Source of the DNA: Geothermobacter hydrogeniphilus
GTDB lineage: Bacteria; Desulfobacterota; Desulfuromonadia; Desulfuromonadales; Geothermobacteraceae
DNA length: 64,000 nt
Assembly: GCF_002093115.1 (NCBI RefSeq)
Contig: NZ_NAAD01000015.1
Coordinates: 42,771-106,770, forward strand
Reading direction: 5' to 3'
The position numbers were made by a program, and so were the translations under genes. Positions 1-8,363 of the stretch are shown piece by piece (positions within the stretch are counted from its first letter, which is position 1; every line of letters starts with the position of its first letter). The notes below the pieces were generated by a model that saw nothing but the letters and a program-made list of their open reading frames with translations, did no database searches and was not told where the DNA came from.

Positions 1-60
1 GGATCCGGCATGAACTCGCGGGTTCAGGTTGAAGGCGCGACCGACCTCCTGCTGATCGAT

Positions 61-1332
61 TTACAGGGTGCCGACCCGGTTGGCGGCTCTTCTCCGCGGG
101 CGCCTGCGGGCCGGCTGGGGAAGAGATCCGTTGCCGGTCGGGATACCGTTTTTCCTTGCCTGTACGGGTTTTGCCGATCGGGGACTCTGTCCGGTGCGGG
201 CAGGCGCGGGCAGCCGGTAGTCGAAATTTTCCAAGGTGCGTTGTTCGACCTGTTGGCCGAGGACCTTTTCGATCGCCCGCACCATCGCCCGATCTTCCTC
301 GGTGATCAGCGTGAAAGCGTCGCCGCTGCGGCTGGCGCGGCCGGTACGGCCGATGCGGTGGATATAGGCTTCAGTGGTGTTGGGAATGTCGAAGTTGATG
401 ACGTGTGAAACCTGTGAAACGTCAATACCGCGGGCGGCGATGTCGGTGGCCACCAGGATCTGGACGCTGCCGTCACGAAAGCCGTTGAGGGCCGCCTGAC
501 GCTTGTTCTGGGAAAGGTTCCCCTGCAGCGAGGCGGCCCGGTAGCCGCTTTTGCCGAGTTTCTCGCCGAGGCGCTTGGCGCGATGCTTGGTGCGGGTGAA
601 GACCAGCACTGATTCGGTGTTGGTCTGTTGCAGCAGTTTGAGCAGCAGGTTGGTCTTGAGATGCTGCGGTACCGGGTAGAGGGCGTGACTGACTGTTTCC
701 GCCGGGGCGACGATATCGACCTGCACCCGTTCCGGGTCGGTGAGGACTTCCTCAGCCAGGTGGCGGATCTCTTTCGGCATGGTGGCGGAGAAGAGCAGGG
801 TCTGTCGTTGGACCGGCAGCGCTTTGATGATCCGCCGGATGTCGGGCAGAAAGCCCATGTCGAACATCTGGTCCGCCTCGTCGAGGACCAGCATCTGCAG
901 CCGGCGCAGGTCGATGGTTCCCTGTTGAATGTGATCAAGCAGGCGGCCCGGGCAGGCGACGACAATATCGACCCCTTTTTTCAGTCGGGCGATCTGCGGG
1001 TTGATGCCGACACCGCCGTAGATGGTGGTGCTGCGCAGGCCGCTCCGGTTGCCGAGCTGGCTGAGTGATTCGTGAATCTGTTCGGCCAGTTCGCGGGTCG
1101 GGGCAATGACCAGGGCGCGAACCCCGCCTCGTGGTTCCGTCAGCAGACGATGCAGGATCGGCAGGCCGAAGGCCGCGGTTTTCCCGGTGCCGGTCTGGGC
1201 CAGGCCCATGACATCGCGCTGCCGCATGATTTTCGGAATGGCTTGTGCCTGAATCGGTGTCGGAGTTGAGTAGCCGGCTGCCGTGATGCCGGCGTTGATT
1301 TTCGGGTGGAGATTGAAACTGCTGAAATTCAT
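61..1332 (-). CDS. rhlE: DEAD-box ATP-dependent RNA helicase, RhlE type
   Basis: A 423-residue DEAD-box helicase that unwinds RNA duplexes using ATP, in ribosome assembly or RNA turnover in the cytoplasm. The Q motif lies near residues 21-33, Walker A AQTGTGKT at 45-52, PTREL near 78, DEAD at 151-154, SAT at 182-184 and HRIGRTGR at 324-331. The C-terminal tail is basic (RRRPRRR), as in RhlE proteins that bind RNA non-specifically. The ATG at 1332 opens the family-typical MNFSSFNL N-terminus. It stands alone on the minus strand, behind a leader of about 180 nt that contains an intrinsic terminator. The family call is firm; the RhlE subfamily rests on the short basic tail. Confidence 0.93.
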   Translation of the reverse strand: MNFSSFNLHPKINAGITAAGYSTPTPIQAQAIPKIMRQRDVMGLAQTGTGKTAAFGLPILHRLLTEPRGGVRALVIAPTRELAEQIHESLSQLGNRSGLRSTTIYGGVGINPQIARLKKGVDIVVACPGRLLDHIQQGTIDLRRLQMLVLDEADQMFDMGFLPDIRRIIKALPVQRQTLLFSATMPKEIRHLAEEVLTDPERVQVDIVAPAETVSHALYPVPQHLKTNLLLKLLQQTNTESVLVFTRTKHRAKRLGEKLGKSGYRAASLQGNLSQNKRQAALNGFRDGSVQILVATDIAARGIDVSQVSHVINFDIPNTTEAYIHRIGRTGRASRSGDAFTLITEEDRAMVRAIEKVLGQQVEQRTLENFDYRLPAPARTGQSPRSAKPVQARKNGIPTGNGSLPQPARRRPRRRAANRVGTL

Positions 1333-1414
1333 AGGATCCTTTTTTGCGGTCCGATACGTGGGGCCGATGGGGACTGTTGCGGGAGAGGGGACGCGGCCGA
1401 TGACGGCCGGAACG

Positions 1415-1440
1415 AAAAAAGCCCCGGATGATTCCGGAGC
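1415..1440 (-). terminator. intrinsic terminator inside the rhlE leader
   Basis: On the minus strand an 8-bp stem (GCTCCGGA / TCCGGGGC, one G-U pair) with a 4-nt loop is followed directly by six U. It lies between the rhlE promoter and the rhlE start, so it would stop transcription before the gene unless read through. A conditional attenuator of a helicase gene is an inference. The rest of the 1333-1695 gap holds only the promoter and no convincing small gene. Confidence 0.6.
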
Positions 1441-1520
1441 CTGAAGAGACGTCTTTTCAATCCTGGAACAGCGGTATGGGTGTCTGCGCCCTTTTCTTCT
1501 GAGGACGCGAAACTTGATAG

Positions 1521-1550
1521 ACAGTATCAGTCATGGTGGGGAAAAGTCAA
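1521..1550 (-). promoter_or_regulatory. sigma-70 promoter of rhlE
   Basis: Read on the minus strand: -35 TTGACT at 1550-1545, an 18-nt spacer, and an extended -10 (TGA then TACTGT) at 1526-1521. Transcription would begin near 1514, giving a long leader that passes through the terminator at 1440-1415. Confidence 0.5.
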
Positions 1551-1695
1551 GCGTGCCCCGTTGCCGGTTGGCCAGTTCCGCCCTTTTCATCCATCTGTTG
1601 TTTGAACGAAATGTTCCATCGAGTCCGCAAAAGCTGGTCACTTTTTGCGATTTTTCCATTATCCTGTTGTTTTTTGAAGACCCGTGAGGCGTGAG

Positions 1696-2676
1696 ATGAA
1701 AAAGTTCGTGGAAGCACTGAAAACCCTCCTGCAGGAGAGCGGCTCCCTTTACCTTGAGTTGCTCAAGGTGATGGTGCCGGTGATGATTCTGGTACGGCTT
1801 GCCGTCGAGCTCGGAGCCATTGATCTGGTGGGTAAAATTGTCGCCCCGGTCATGTCCCTGGTCGGACTTCCGGGCGAGATGGGCTTTGTCTGGGTGACCG
1901 CCATGCTGGTCAATATCTACGCCGCCGCCGCGGCGCTGCTGACGCTGCTGCCCACGGTGCCCCTCAGCATAGCCCAGGCGACGGTCCTCGGCGCAATGAT
2001 CCTGATCGCCCATTCGCTGCCCGTCGAGCAGCGTATCGCCCAGAAAGCCGGGGCCGGTTTCCTCTTCACCCTGGTGCTGCGTCTGGCCGCAGCCCTGGTT
2101 TATGGGGCTCTGCTCAACCTGGCCTATGCCGGCTTCGCCGGGATGCAGGAACCGGCGCGGGTGATCTTTCTGCATCTGACCCCGCCCGCGGCAGACTGGG
2201 GGACCTGGGCCCTCGCCAGTCTCAGCTCGTTGTGGTCGATTTTCTGGATCATTACCGTTCTGCTGGCCGGACTGAAGGTGCTGGAACGGACCGGTGTGAC
2301 CCCTCTGCTGGCACGGGCCTTATCGCCCCTGCTGCGTCTGATGGGGATCGGCACCATGGCTACCTCGATGACTGTTACCGGCAGTCTGCTGGGAATTTCC
2401 TACGGTGGCGCGCTGATTATCCAGGAAGCCCGCTCCGGACGACTTGCCGCCAGAGACGTCTTTTTGTCGCTCTGTTTCATGTGTCTCTGCCACAGCCTGA
2501 TTGAGGACACCCTGTTCGTGATGGCCTTCGGCGGCCACTGGTCCGGCCTGCTGATCGGCCGCTTCCTCTTTGCCCTGCTGGTGACCATGCTGCTGGCGCA
2601 GGGGGTGCGGCGTCTGTCCGGCGGGACTGTCGAGCGGTTCCTGTTCGGCAAGGGGCAACGTTCGGTTCGGACCTGA
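1696..2676 (+). CDS. nucleoside recognition (Gate) domain membrane protein
   Basis: An integral membrane protein of about 326 residues with two similar halves, each made of several hydrophobic segments, as in the nucleoside-recognition/Gate family (spore maturation protein A/B-like, FeoB-core-like). Substrate unknown. The N-terminal half has VKVMVPVMILVRL-type segments; the second half begins near residue 180. A GTG at 1684 is in frame, but the ATG at 1696 has GTGAGG just upstream and is preferred. It is a single gene, convergent with the Ada-like gene. The family call is good; no transported molecule can be deduced. Confidence 0.75.
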   Translation: MKKFVEALKTLLQESGSLYLELLKVMVPVMILVRLAVELGAIDLVGKIVAPVMSLVGLPGEMGFVWVTAMLVNIYAAAAALLTLLPTVPLSIAQATVLGAMILIAHSLPVEQRIAQKAGAGFLFTLVLRLAAALVYGALLNLAYAGFAGMQEPARVIFLHLTPPAADWGTWALASLSSLWSIFWIITVLLAGLKVLERTGVTPLLARALSPLLRLMGIGTMATSMTVTGSLLGISYGGALIIQEARSGRLAARDVFLSLCFMCLCHSLIEDTLFVMAFGGHWSGLLIGRFLFALLVTMLLAQGVRRLSGGTVERFLFGKGQRSVRT

Positions 2677-2683
2677 CCCCTGA

Positions 2684-3529
2684 TTAATCCGGTATGCGAA
2701 GGTTGTTCGCCGCTTCCCGCGCCAGTATCGCCCGCTTACGGGTTATCCCCCAGCGGTAGCCGCCGATGCCGCCGTCCGTTCGCAGCACCCGGTGGCAGGG
2801 GATCAGGCAGGCGATCGGGTTATGGCCGACGGCAGTGCCGACCGCGCGCTGGGCGCCGGGATGACCGATCGCTTCGGCCAGGGCACCGTAGGTCACGACA
2901 CGTCCTTCCGGAATCTTCAGCAGCGCTTCCCAGACCTTGAGCTGGAAATTGGTTCCCTTGAGCAGCAGCCGCAGCGGCTCGTCCTGCTCCCTGTCGGGTG
3001 TTGCAAAAATCCTATCGACCAGAAGCCCGGTTCGTTCCGTATCCTCCGCGAGTTCAGATTGTCGCCACTCTGAACGCAGTTCCTCGATTGCCTGCCGCCT
3101 GCCGTCTTCGACGAAGGAGAGGGCGCAGATGCCGCGTGTGCTGGCGGCGAGCAGGCAGTCGCCGAAGGGGGTGGAATGGAAGCCGTAGAACAGCTGCAGG
3201 TCGCGGCCGAAGCTCTTGTATTCGCCGGGAGTGACCGCTTCGACGCTGACGAACAGGTCGTGCAGCCGCCCCGGCCCGCTCAGGCCGACCTCGAAGGCCG
3301 TCTCCAGCACCGACTCCGAGGCGCGCAGCATCTGCTTGGCATGCTCGACGGTCAGGTACTGCAGGAACCGTTTCGGGCTGACCCCTGCCCAACTCTTGAA
3401 CAGGCGTTGAAAGTGAAAGGGGCTGAAGCCGATATGGGCCGCCACCGTTTCGAGGGAGGGTTGCTCGGAGACATGATCTTCCAGGAAGCGGATGGCCTGC
3501 GCGATGTGCTGATAATCAGGATGGTCCAT
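2684..3529 (-). CDS. Ada-like AraC HTH / O6-methylguanine-DNA methyltransferase fusion
   Basis: A 281-residue DNA repair protein that moves the methyl group of O6-methylguanine to its own cysteine. Residues about 8-108 form an AraC-type double HTH (FSPFHFQRLFKSWAGVSPKR). Residues about 120-275 form the methyltransferase domain, with the acceptor motif PCHR at 244-247 (Cys245) and VTYGALA upstream. The N-terminal zinc domain of E. coli Ada, which senses methylphosphotriesters, is absent, so classic Ada autoactivation is not expected. It is an Ada domain variant common in deltaproteobacteria; a solitary gene. Confidence 0.9.
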   Translation of the reverse strand: MDHPDYQHIAQAIRFLEDHVSEQPSLETVAAHIGFSPFHFQRLFKSWAGVSPKRFLQYLTVEHAKQMLRASESVLETAFEVGLSGPGRLHDLFVSVEAVTPGEYKSFGRDLQLFYGFHSTPFGDCLLAASTRGICALSFVEDGRRQAIEELRSEWRQSELAEDTERTGLLVDRIFATPDREQDEPLRLLLKGTNFQLKVWEALLKIPEGRVVTYGALAEAIGHPGAQRAVGTAVGHNPIACLIPCHRVLRTDGGIGGYRWGITRKRAILAREAANNLRIPD

Positions 3530-3592
3530 CGATCTTCTCCTTCGTCGGAGTTTAACCGAGTCCGGTCAGGATAGACAAGGGAAGGAAAATGG

Positions 3593-3637
3593 GCCACCCG
3601 ATTCTTGCTTTTCAGACTTTCGCAAGAATCGGGTGGC
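3593..3637. repeat. 16-bp perfect inverted repeat
   Basis: Arms 3593-3608 and 3622-3637 are perfectly complementary (GCCACCCGATTCTTGC on the left) around a 13-nt loop. There is no clean U tract on either strand, so terminator function is uncertain. It sits just upstream of the ada-like gene and at the ragged 5' end of the EamA remnant, and may mark a deletion joint. Confidence 0.55.
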
Positions 3638-3992
3638 TGGCCGCTACTCCTGGCATTATTCTGTAGCCGATCATCCTCTCCATCCTCTGGGGAGGGTCGT
3701 TCTTCTTTGTCGGTGTGGCGGTGAAGGAGCTGCCGCCCTTCACCCTGGTGCGGGTTTCGACCGCGCTCGCCTACATCATTTATTTCCGCCTGCTCGCTAC
3801 CGCCGGCGCCACCAACCTGCTACTGGTGACCCTGTTGATCCCGTCAGCGCCATCCTCCTTGGCGCGCTCTTCCTCGAGGAACAGTTCGCGGCTACGGATT
3901 TCGCCGGCATGGTGCTGATCGGGCTGGGCCTGCTGGGGATTGACGGGCGGCTGGCGGCGCGAATCCGGTTATCCGGTTCGACCGCATCCTGA
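3622..3992 (+). pseudogene. decayed EamA/DMT-family transporter
   Basis: Pieces of an EamA drug/metabolite transporter in two frames. In the frame of 3661 there is an in-frame TAG, then PIILSILWGGSFFFVGVAV and KELPPFTLVRV (first helix and loop of the family), joined directly to ALAYIIYFRLLATAGATN, a segment from the second half. The middle of the protein is therefore missing. Around 3840 the reading shifts by one base and continues as SAILLGALFLEEQFAATDF to the stop at 3992. Normal members are near 290 residues. A premature stop, a large internal deletion and a frameshift make it non-functional. Confidence 0.75.
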
Positions 3993-4269
3993 AGGGGCAG
4001 GGGACTGGTTCGAATGATTTTTTGTGCGGACCTGCTGTACCTCTTCCTCGTTGATGCCGAGGGCGAGGAGGAAGCCTGAAGTGTGAAGCTGCAAGCGGGG
4101 CAAGGGGAATCTGCGTTTTTTTGTTTCCAGGTGCCCGCTCCCTTGCAGCTCGCTGTCTACCTCAAAAGTTCGGCGGTGACAGGGCTTCATCAGGAGGAGT
4201 TGCTAAACTGAAGGACTTGCTGCAGAGTATCTCTCGTCAAGCTGTCTGCAAGTGGAAAGGAAAACCCTG

Positions 4270-4908
4270 ATGGACCATCTCAGCCTCGCTGCCGCCCTGA
4301 TCGCGATTACCATCCTGACCCTCACTCCAGGGGTCGATACCATGCTGATCATCCGCAACACTGCCCGCGGCGGCTGGCGCGACGGCGCGGTCAGCAGCCT
4401 CGGCATCTGCTCGTCGCTCTTTCTCCATGCCGGGATCTCGGCGGTGGGGATCTCTGTGATTCTGATGCAGGTTGTCTGGGCTTTCAGCCTGCTGAAATTG
4501 GCTGGCGGAGCCTACCTGGTCTGGCTGGGCCTGACCAGTCTGCGCAAGGGCCTGCGGCGCGAAATCTTCGAACTGGAGCAAGGCCGGATGGCGACTCTGG
4601 AAGGTTTCGCGGCCGGACGTTCCTTGCGCGAGGGCTTCCTCTCCAACCTGCTCAATCCCAAGGCGGTGGTTTTCTACATGGCCTTCCTGCCGCAGTTCAT
4701 CGACCCGGCCCGATCAGCCTTGCTGCAATCGTTTTTCCTGGCCGGGTGCCATTTTACCATCGCCATGCTCTGGCAGTGCCTGCTGGCGCTGATGGTCCGG
4801 CAGGTCAAGGGTTGGTTGCAGCGTCCGCGGGTCAGCCAGTGGTTCCACGGCCTCACCGGCACGGTGCTAGTCGCCCTCGGCCTGCGCATGGCGGTGAAGC
4901 ATCAGTAG
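4270..4908 (+). CDS. LysE/RhtB-family amino-acid exporter
   Basis: A 212-residue inner-membrane exporter. The N-terminal TLTPGVDTMLIIRN is the family signature (PGP/PGVD motif), followed by about five or six hydrophobic helices and the conserved NLLNPKAVVFYMAFLPQF in the middle. Members export lysine, homoserine, threonine or related metabolites; the substrate here is unknown. The ATG at 4270 has GGAAAGG 9 nt upstream and is preferred over an upstream in-frame GTG at 4252. Convergent with the emrB-like gene. Confidence 0.88.
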   Translation: MDHLSLAAALIAITILTLTPGVDTMLIIRNTARGGWRDGAVSSLGICSSLFLHAGISAVGISVILMQVVWAFSLLKLAGGAYLVWLGLTSLRKGLRREIFELEQGRMATLEGFAAGRSLREGFLSNLLNPKAVVFYMAFLPQFIDPARSALLQSFFLAGCHFTIAMLWQCLLALMVRQVKGWLQRPRVSQWFHGLTGTVLVALGLRMAVKHQ

Positions 4909-4915
4909 CGGCAAG

Positions 4916-6493
4916 TCATTGACGGGCTGACAGACTCCCGACCTCGGCGCGTTTCTCGCGCGCCAGCACCCAGAAAATCAACAGCAGAAAACTCGACCCG
5001 GCAATGGCGAAGATGAAACCGTGGCGGAAGGTGTCCTGGAAGGCGTAGCTGGTTGCCTGCAGCTGCTGAACCTTGCCCAATATCAGTTGCGCGGCAACCT
5101 GCGGATCGACCGGGAGGTTGGCGCTGAGCTGGTGCCCCCAACTGGAGAACTGGCTCAGCAGGTGCGGCAGGTTCTGCATAGGGGGGATGCCGTCGTAATG
5201 AACGGCAGTGCTTCTCTCCAGGGTGTTGGTGGCAATGGCGGTGCCGAGGGAGCCGCCGACGAAACGCAGGTAGTGCATCAGGCTGACTCCCTGGGCCGTA
5301 CGCGCTCCGAGGTTGCGAAGCGCCAGGGCTGACAGCGGCGCGAAGAAGGCGCCGAGACTGATGCCGAGCGGGATGGTCAGCAGCGCCGCCCGGGTGGATG
5401 GGGTGTAGTAGTTGAGAGAAGGAAGCAGCCAGTAGCTGGTAACCAGGTAGAGCGCGGTGCTGCATGCCAGCACTTTCTGCGGTCCGTAACGGTCGCTGAG
5501 GATGCCGGCCAGCGGTGAGAAAATGGCGATGAAAATAGCGAAGGCGAGCATGTGCAGCCCGGTGTCAAAGGTGCTCAGCCCTTTCAGGTTCTCGTAGTAA
5601 AGCGGCAGCAGGTAGAAGATCTGGTAGATCGACAGGCCGAGGACCAGGAAATAGAAGCCCATCGACAGGGAATAGACCTTGTCGCGGAAGATGGCGACGT
5701 CGATCAGCGGCTTTTTCGCCCGCAGTTCGTTGGCCAGGTAGAGCAGCAGCAGGATGGCGCTGGCGTAGCCGAGAACCCCGATCAGGGTCGACTGCCCCCA
5801 GCCGAGCTGCTGTCCCTTGGAGAGCAGCACCAGCAGGCTGACAGTGAAGCCGCCGAGAAGCAGGTAACTGAGGAAATTGAATTCGAGTCGTCTGGTGTGG
5901 CCGGGCAGCTTGGGCAGCAGCATCGCTCCGGCCAGCAGGTTCAGGGCCCCGGTCGGCAGATTGATGAAGAAGACCCAGCGCCAGTTCAGATGTTCGGTGA
6001 TCCAGCCGCCGACGGTCGGCCCGAGGGACGGGGCGAAGCTGACGCCCATGGCGTAGATACCCATCGCCAGTCCGCGTTTTTCAGGAGGGTAGATCAGGAA
6101 CAGGATGGTCTGGGCCGAGGCCATGATCAACGCCTCGCCGAGGCCCTGCAGCACCCGGGCGCCGATCATCTCGCCCAGAGTGCCCGCCAGACCGCAGAAG
6201 AAACTGGCGCCGGTGAAGACCACCAGTCCGATCAGGAACAGGCGCTTGAGACCCAGTACCGCACCGAGGCTGTGAGTCAGCAGCAGGCCGACCGCCGCCG
6301 CCGTCATGTAGGCGGTGATCACCCATTGTACGCCATAGAGGTCGGTTGCCAGCGGCCCCATCATTTTCGGCACCACCACGTCGACCACAGTGGTGTCGAG
6401 GATTGCCATGAAGGAGCCGACCATGACGATCAGGGTCAGCACCACCCGGTAGCCGGTGGATATCTCCTTGTAAATTTCAGGTGGGGCGTTCAT
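4916..6493 (-). CDS. emrB: DHA2-family MFS multidrug exporter, EmrB/QacA type
   Basis: A 525-residue 14-helix major facilitator of the DHA2 drug:H+ antiporter class. The opening LTLIVMVGSFMAILDTTVVDVVVPK carries the family's LDxTVVNVALP-type motif C region. It would pair with the membrane-fusion protein encoded just upstream and with the TolC-like channel to expel drugs through both membranes. It is the last gene of the tolC-tetR-emrA-emrB operon, separated from emrA by a 130-bp palindromic repeat. Specific substrates cannot be inferred. Confidence 0.92.
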   Translation of the reverse strand: MNAPPEIYKEISTGYRVVLTLIVMVGSFMAILDTTVVDVVVPKMMGPLATDLYGVQWVITAYMTAAAVGLLLTHSLGAVLGLKRLFLIGLVVFTGASFFCGLAGTLGEMIGARVLQGLGEALIMASAQTILFLIYPPEKRGLAMGIYAMGVSFAPSLGPTVGGWITEHLNWRWVFFINLPTGALNLLAGAMLLPKLPGHTRRLEFNFLSYLLLGGFTVSLLVLLSKGQQLGWGQSTLIGVLGYASAILLLLYLANELRAKKPLIDVAIFRDKVYSLSMGFYFLVLGLSIYQIFYLLPLYYENLKGLSTFDTGLHMLAFAIFIAIFSPLAGILSDRYGPQKVLACSTALYLVTSYWLLPSLNYYTPSTRAALLTIPLGISLGAFFAPLSALALRNLGARTAQGVSLMHYLRFVGGSLGTAIATNTLERSTAVHYDGIPPMQNLPHLLSQFSSWGHQLSANLPVDPQVAAQLILGKVQQLQATSYAFQDTFRHGFIFAIAGSSFLLLIFWVLAREKRAEVGSLSARQ

Positions 6494-6518
6494 CTATAAA
6501 TCCTTGAAGAAATCTCAA

Positions 6519-6620
6519 CGGAGAGTCGCAGAGGAGCAGAGATGGAGAGAGGCTTTGAGGTTTAAACCCAAAAGCAAAAAGTCTTTCTCTGCGTTCTCTC
6601 CCTCTTTGCGCCTCTGCGTT
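6519..6620. repeat. intergenic palindromic repeat, CGCAGAG family
   Basis: The arms CGCAGAGGAGCAGAGATGGAGAG and CTCTCCCTCTTTGCGCCTCTGCG are complementary at about 20 of 23 positions around a 45-bp centre. A second member is nested within 31377-31513, and a fragment starts near 45620. It lies between emrA and emrB, so it would be transcribed as a long hairpin within the operon mRNA. Confidence 0.65.
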
Positions 6621-6624
6621 AAAT

Positions 6625-7779
6625 TCAACTCTTGCTGCGCCTGATTTCGATCTCGCCACCCAGGCCCACCCGCAGCAGTTCCCGCGGTCCCCCGGTGATG
6701 CGGATGCGGACCGGAATGCGCTGCGCGACCTTGGTGAATTCCCCGGCGGAAATATCCCGCGGGGCAAGGGCGAAGGTCGCCGCCGACGCCGGCAGGATCT
6801 GTTCGACCTCGCCCTGCCAGTGCAGGTCAGGGTAGGCGTCCATACTGATGCTGACTGCGGCGCCGGGGTGAACTCCTTCCAGCTTGTTCTCCTCCAGCAG
6901 CGCATTGAGGTAGAGATCGGCGGGATTGACCAGGGCGTAGACCGGTTGGCCGGGGGAGACCTGGCTGCTGGGGGTGACCAGCCGTTTGGCGACCCGTCCT
7001 TCGATGGGACTGAACAGGCTGGTGTTGCGCAGATCCCGCCGGGCCTTGTCCAGCCCGGCCTGCAGCCGCTTGACATTCTGCTCCGCGCCTTTCAGCTGCT
7101 GATCGAGTTCGGCCAGTTGCTTCAATTGCGCCCGGGCCAGTTGACGTTTAAGCCGGGCGGTGGTTATGGCCGGGTCGAGAGCCTGTTTACCGCTTTCAAG
7201 GGCGCGCAGTTCGGCCTGCTTGCTGTCGAGTTCCGTTTCCAGGGATTCGAGCCGATGGCGGGCGATGACCTGCTGCTTGAGCAGATTGCGATAACGTTGT
7301 CGATCGCGCTGCAACTGCTCAATGAGCATTTTCAGGCTGTCACTGCGGGCCTGTTGCGCCTGTTGCTGATGCTGCAGCCGCTTGATGTTTTCAGCCGCCA
7401 TCCGCACCTGCAGGTTCAGTGCTTTGCTGAGCCGCTGACGTTTGAGCAGCAGGGCGGCGCGTTGCCGGTCGGCGGTGTTCAACTCGGCCTGCAGCCGCTC
7501 CACTTCCAGCCTGTAGGGGGCGGGGTCGACCCGGGCCAGCAGTTCTCCCTTGTGAACCGTTTCCCCCTCTTTTTTCTTCAGTTCCAGCAGGGTGCCGCCG
7601 ACGCGGTCGAAGCCGACCTCGGTGAGGCTGTCGCTGGCGACGAAAACGGCATTGGTGACGGCAAAATTAAGGCGATGATGGATGAAGCGGGCCAGCCCGA
7701 CGAGCAGGATGATCACCATCGCCAGCAGCACGATTTGCGAGAGGCGGCGCCGATTCAACGGGGATTTTTTTTCGGTCAT
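6625..7779 (-). CDS. emrA: HlyD/EmrA-family periplasmic membrane-fusion protein
   Basis: A 384-residue adaptor of a tripartite efflux pump: one N-terminal membrane helix (about residues 10-30), a split biotinyl-lipoyl domain (SLTEVGFDRVGGTLLELKK and later SLFSPIEGRVAKR), a long coiled coil between them (about 85-235, rich in Q, L and R), and a beta-barrel domain. It bridges EmrB in the inner membrane and the TolC-like channel. Its start overlaps the tetR stop by 4 bp, indicating translational coupling. Confidence 0.9.
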   Translation of the reverse strand: MTEKKSPLNRRRLSQIVLLAMVIILLVGLARFIHHRLNFAVTNAVFVASDSLTEVGFDRVGGTLLELKKKEGETVHKGELLARVDPAPYRLEVERLQAELNTADRQRAALLLKRQRLSKALNLQVRMAAENIKRLQHQQQAQQARSDSLKMLIEQLQRDRQRYRNLLKQQVIARHRLESLETELDSKQAELRALESGKQALDPAITTARLKRQLARAQLKQLAELDQQLKGAEQNVKRLQAGLDKARRDLRNTSLFSPIEGRVAKRLVTPSSQVSPGQPVYALVNPADLYLNALLEENKLEGVHPGAAVSISMDAYPDLHWQGEVEQILPASAATFALAPRDISAGEFTKVAQRIPVRIRITGGPRELLRVGLGGEIEIRRSKS

Positions 7780-8363
7780 TGATTTCCTCCAGGCAGCAGG
7801 GCAACGATATGTTCGGCAATGACGACCGGATTGTCGTGCTGCGGTTGATATCCGGGGAGAAAACGCCTGAGTCCGGCATTTTGAAAATGTTGCATCACCA
7901 GGCCGATAATCGAGCCGGCCAAAAGAAAGGGATCGAACTGCGGTGCAAGCTCACGACAGAGTCGTTGCAGCTCGCGGGTCACTTCGCTGAAGACCGATTC
8001 GGCGGTCAACTGCAGTCGCTGCCGGTCACCGTCGAGCAGCTCGCGCTGCAGCAGTCGCTGAAAGGTGCGATCCTCCGTCAGTTGCCGGCACAACGTCTCG
8101 ACCAGGTTCCGCAGCCGCCGGTCGGCGGGACCGTCTTCCCTCAGCAGGGTCAGCAGCTGGGCCGTACGGTCAGCAAAGGCCTGTTTCATCGCCGCCAGGT
8201 AGAGGGCCTGTTTGTCCGGAAAATGATGGTAGAGGCTGGCGCTGCTCTGCCCGCAACTGCGGGCGATATCCCGCATGCTGACCCCGTTGTAGCCGGATTC
8301 GGCAAACAGGGGGATGGCGCGGTCGAGAATGGCATCGCGGCTCAGGTTGGCGCGTCTGCTCAT
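7776..8363 (-). CDS. TetR-family transcriptional regulator of the efflux operon
   Basis: A 195-residue TetR protein. The N-terminal HTH is about residues 8-55 (RDAILDRAIPLFAESGYNGVSMRDIARSCGQSSASLYHHF), followed by a variable helical ligand domain. The gene sits inside the operon, overlapping tolC by 4 bp upstream and emrA by 4 bp downstream. The likely target is the palindrome CGAACGTTCG on the operon promoter, making this a self-repressing drug-responsive switch. The inducing ligand is unknown. Confidence 0.92.
   Translation of the reverse strand: MSRRANLSRDAILDRAIPLFAESGYNGVSMRDIARSCGQSSASLYHHFPDKQALYLAAMKQAFADRTAQLLTLLREDGPADRRLRNLVETLCRQLTEDRTFQRLLQRELLDGDRQRLQLTAESVFSEVTRELQRLCRELAPQFDPFLLAGSIIGLVMQHFQNAGLRRFLPGYQPQHDNPVVIAEHIVALLPGGNQ

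Noticed and set aside
1..60. Read-through coding sequence beyond the rhlE stop
   Set aside because: The frame stays open for 20 codons after the TAA, but the window ends and nothing identifies it; TAA is a normal stop.
3969..4190. A 73-codon minus-strand frame between the EamA remnant and the LysE gene
   Set aside because: Mixed charge with no domain, no ribosome site, and partly within the pseudogene.
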